A stretch of DNA of 5,946 nucleotides from Actinomycetes bacterium (GTDB lineage: Bacteria; Actinomycetota; Acidimicrobiia; Acidimicrobiales; RAAP-2), in assembly GCA_021791615.1 (NCBI GenBank), contig JAJYWG010000101.1, positions 1 through 5,946 of the forward strand, in the 5' to 3' direction. Position numbers and translations under genes: made by a program. The notes beneath the pieces are model-generated. The model saw nothing but the letters and a program-made list of their open reading frames with translations, searched no databases and was not told the DNA's origin. Positions 5,009 through 5,946 of the stretch are shown here, in pieces (position 1 is the first letter of the stretch; the number at the start of each line of letters is the position of its first letter).

Positions 5009-5040
5009 GCGCCCGGTTCGATTCCCGTCGACTCTGGCCA
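5009..5040 (+). other. tRNA 3'-end-like fragment in the divergent intergenic region
   Basis: GGTTCGATTCCCG (5015-5027) is the consensus of a tRNA T-arm, and CGACTCTGGCCA follows with spacing close to an acceptor strand plus CCA. The 13 bases are identical to the T-arm of the ssrA gene at 5841-5853, in opposite orientation. The T-stem itself pairs poorly here and no 5' half of a tRNA can be folded upstream, so this is at most a fragment, for example from an old integration site. The rest of 4945-5190 shows only a 10-bp palindrome (4985-4994). Confidence 0.3.
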
Positions 5041-5194
5041 GGGCGCAGTGCCCCGACCAGCGCAGACGTTGAGCAAGAATCAGGTGGACCTTGGAGGACA
5101 GCATACGAACCGGGTGCTCCTCCTCGCATCCGATGCCCGCACCCTCGGCCGGAAGCGGTGAGCCGACGCGACGGCCGTCCGCGACCCTTGGCGG

Positions 5195-5200
5195 TAGCAT
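5195..5200 (+). promoter_or_regulatory. -10-like hexamer TAGCAT of HicB/HicA, leaderless geometry
   Basis: TAGCAT ends seven bases before ATG 5208. The bases between are GAGGAGG, which would be a Shine-Dalgarno with no spacer, too close to work normally. A leaderless start at 5208 explains the layout better. No -35 is clear. Confidence 0.4.
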
Positions 5201-5207
5201 GAGGAGG

Positions 5208-5420
5208 ATGGACGTGAAGGAGATCGTCTTCGTCGTGGAGGAGGCGCCGGAGGGTGGCTATATCGCTCGCGCCCTCGGCGAGACGATCGTCACCGAGGCC
5301 GACGACCTCGGCGCGCTCCGGGAGATGGTGCGCGACGCGGTCATCTGTCATTTCGACGAGGACGAGCGTCCACGGCTCGTCCGCCTACACCTTGTTCGCG
5401 ATGAGCTGCTCGCCGTGTGA
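5208..5420 (+). CDS. HicB-like antitoxin
   Basis: The 70-residue protein opens with a beta strand (KEIVFVVEEAPEGGYIARAL), continues TIVTEADDLGALREMVRDAV and ends RPRLVRLHLVRDELLAV. This is the HicB-type partial RNase H-like fold, in which EExxEGGYxARAxG and TEADxLEELxxMVRDAV are recurrent. It lacks the C-terminal DNA-binding domain of longer HicB proteins. Such short members are often mislabelled as 2-oxoisovalerate dehydrogenase subunits; nothing here supports an enzyme. It should bind and block the HicA-like toxin encoded next, whose GTG overlaps its stop codon by four bases (GTGA, 5417-5420). Start: ATG 5199 is also in frame and adds three residues, but it lies inside the -10-like hexamer, so I prefer 5208. 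The gene appears intact. Confidence 0.85.
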   Translation: MDVKEIVFVVEEAPEGGYIARALGETIVTEADDLGALREMVRDAVICHFDEDERPRLVRLHLVRDELLAV

Positions 5421-5662
5421 GGCTGCCTCGTGACCTGACCGGACGCGAGCTGTCGACGCTGCTGCGGCGGCACTTCGGCTACGAGATCGTCCGCCAGTCC
5501 GGAAGCCATCTTCGATTGTTCACCCTCGTGAACGGCGAGCACCGCGTCACCGTGCCTGCTGGCGGCCCATTACGGGTCGGTACTCTGGCAGCCATACTCG
5601 GCGACATCGCCACGCACCACGGGATCGCGCGCGCCGAGCTCGAGGAGCGCCTCTTCGCATAG
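5417..5662 (+). CDS. HicA-like toxin
   Basis: The 81-residue protein has the HicA layout, a small double-stranded-RNA-binding-like fold that cleaves mRNA: an N-terminal helix with a RELSTLLRRHFGYEIV segment, the motif RQSGSHLRL with the likely catalytic histidine (H31), a VTVPAGGPLRVGTL strand-turn and a helix LAAILGDIATHHGI. The tail ARAELEERLFA is somewhat longer than in the shortest HicA proteins. Translation starts at GTG 5417 overlapping the HicB-like stop, so it is probably coupled to the antitoxin with only a weak site of its own. The antitoxin-first order is one of the two known hic arrangements. All expected key residues are present, so the toxin is probably active. Confidence 0.88.
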   Translation: MRLPRDLTGRELSTLLRRHFGYEIVRQSGSHLRLFTLVNGEHRVTVPAGGPLRVGTLAAILGDIATHHGIARAELEERLFA

Positions 5663-5755
5663 CCGAGGCGGTTTAGCTCGGAACCCGCATCGGCCGCCCA
5701 TGGTGGGTCGTGCACCGCCCCGGCCACGCCCGCATTTGTCCTAGTGGCGGGTCCA

Positions 5756-5783
5756 GTCAAGTCCTCGCGGTCGAGGGCTTGAC
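5756..5783. terminator. Long hairpin between HicA and ssrA
   Basis: A 12-bp stem (5756-5767 with 5772-5783) around the loop CGGT contains only one G-T wobble. It lies about 95 bp after the HicA stop on one side and about 47 bp past the ssrA 3' end on the other. No T-tract follows on either strand, so it may stabilise or end either transcript. Confidence 0.45.
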
Positions 5784-5792
5784 ACCGCCCGG

Positions 5793-5809
5793 CGCCCCGC
5801 ACCGGGGCG
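5793..5809. terminator. GC-rich hairpin 3' of ssrA and of the HicB/HicA operon
   Basis: CGCCCC (5793-5798) pairs with GGGGCG (5804-5809) around a 5-base loop. ACCGCCC (5784-5790) can alternatively pair with GGGCGGT (5805-5811). On the plus strand it is followed by GTTCGTGTT, a weak T-rich stretch. It is 21 bp from the tmRNA 3' end and probably serves as the terminator of one or both genes. Confidence 0.45.
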
Positions 5810-5829
5810 GTTCGTGTTGGCCGAATTTG

Positions 5830-5946
5830 TGGAGGTGGCGGGAATCGAACCCGCGTCCTTCAGCTTCTCGATGGGCCTTCTCCGAGCGCAGCCGGCGGTC
5901 GAGTCTCGGGTCCCGCCTCGCCACCGGCATCGGCACGGGACCCCAG
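5830..5946 (-). ncRNA. ssrA: tmRNA, 3' part
   Basis: tmRNA rescues stalled ribosomes by acting as both tRNA and mRNA. On the minus strand the visible part ends with GGACGCGGGTTCGATTCCCG and then CCACCTCCA. The T-stem GCGGG/CCCGC (5850-5854 with 5838-5842) and T-loop TTCGATT are perfect, and the acceptor 3' strand is CACCTCC (5831-5837) with discriminator A at 5830. The conserved GCGCTCGGAGAAGGCCC lies upstream, as in actinobacterial tmRNAs. The three bases after the discriminator read CAA, so the CCA end appears not to be encoded. The 5' half, including the tag reading frame, lies outside the window. Its 3' end points toward the TA cluster; ssrA 3' ends are well-known integration sites. Confidence 0.92.

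Noticed and set aside
4990..5040. A complete tRNA gene
   Set aside because: The T-stem pairs poorly and no acceptor or D-arm 5' half can be found, so only a fragment is reported.

Overview
The DNA is GC-rich throughout, protein-coding genes use GTG as well as ATG starts, and the only stable RNA gene is the 3' end of an actinobacterial-looking tmRNA. A high-GC actinobacterium is the best guess, but no gene here fixes the taxonomy. The window is an accessory region: one complete IS1380-type insertion sequence, then a series of small toxin-antitoxin (TA) modules, some intact and some decayed, ending at the 3' end of ssrA.

Layout: 18-1743 is a complete insertion sequence with 27-bp terminal inverted repeats and one transposase gene on the minus strand. 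1744-3120 is a graveyard. It holds a minus-strand fragment resembling the XRE antitoxin found later in the window (about 1801-2000), a broken plus-strand toxin (2204-2369) beside its ribbon-helix-helix antitoxin that has no normal start codon (2393-2656), and a possible tail of a serine recombinase (2990-3108). 3131-3184 is a perfect six-copy 9-bp tandem repeat, each copy containing a strong Shine-Dalgarno sequence and an ATG. It leads into an XRE antitoxin (3210-3571, apparent frameshift) and a nucleotidyltransferase-type toxin lacking its N-terminal motif (3583-4005). 4283-4929 on the minus strand is an intact HigB/HigA-type pair, and 5208-5662 on the plus strand is an intact HicB/HicA-type pair. 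5830-5946 is the partial ssrA gene on the minus strand, with its 3' end facing the TA cluster, as expected if ssrA served as an integration site.

How the parts work together: in each pair an antitoxin holds a small toxin in check and usually represses its own promoter. The most striking pattern is that the XRE/nucleotidyltransferase promoter and the HigB/HigA promoter carry the same dyad, ATAGC-N6-GCTAT, overlapping a -10-like hexamer. Their two XRE antitoxins also have very similar recognition helices, so cross-regulation between two different toxin families is plausible. All three live TA operons have a TANNNT hexamer ending 6-7 nt before the ATG, the geometry of leaderless transcription. 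All functional statements rest on reading the sequence and on remembered family patterns; no database search was run.
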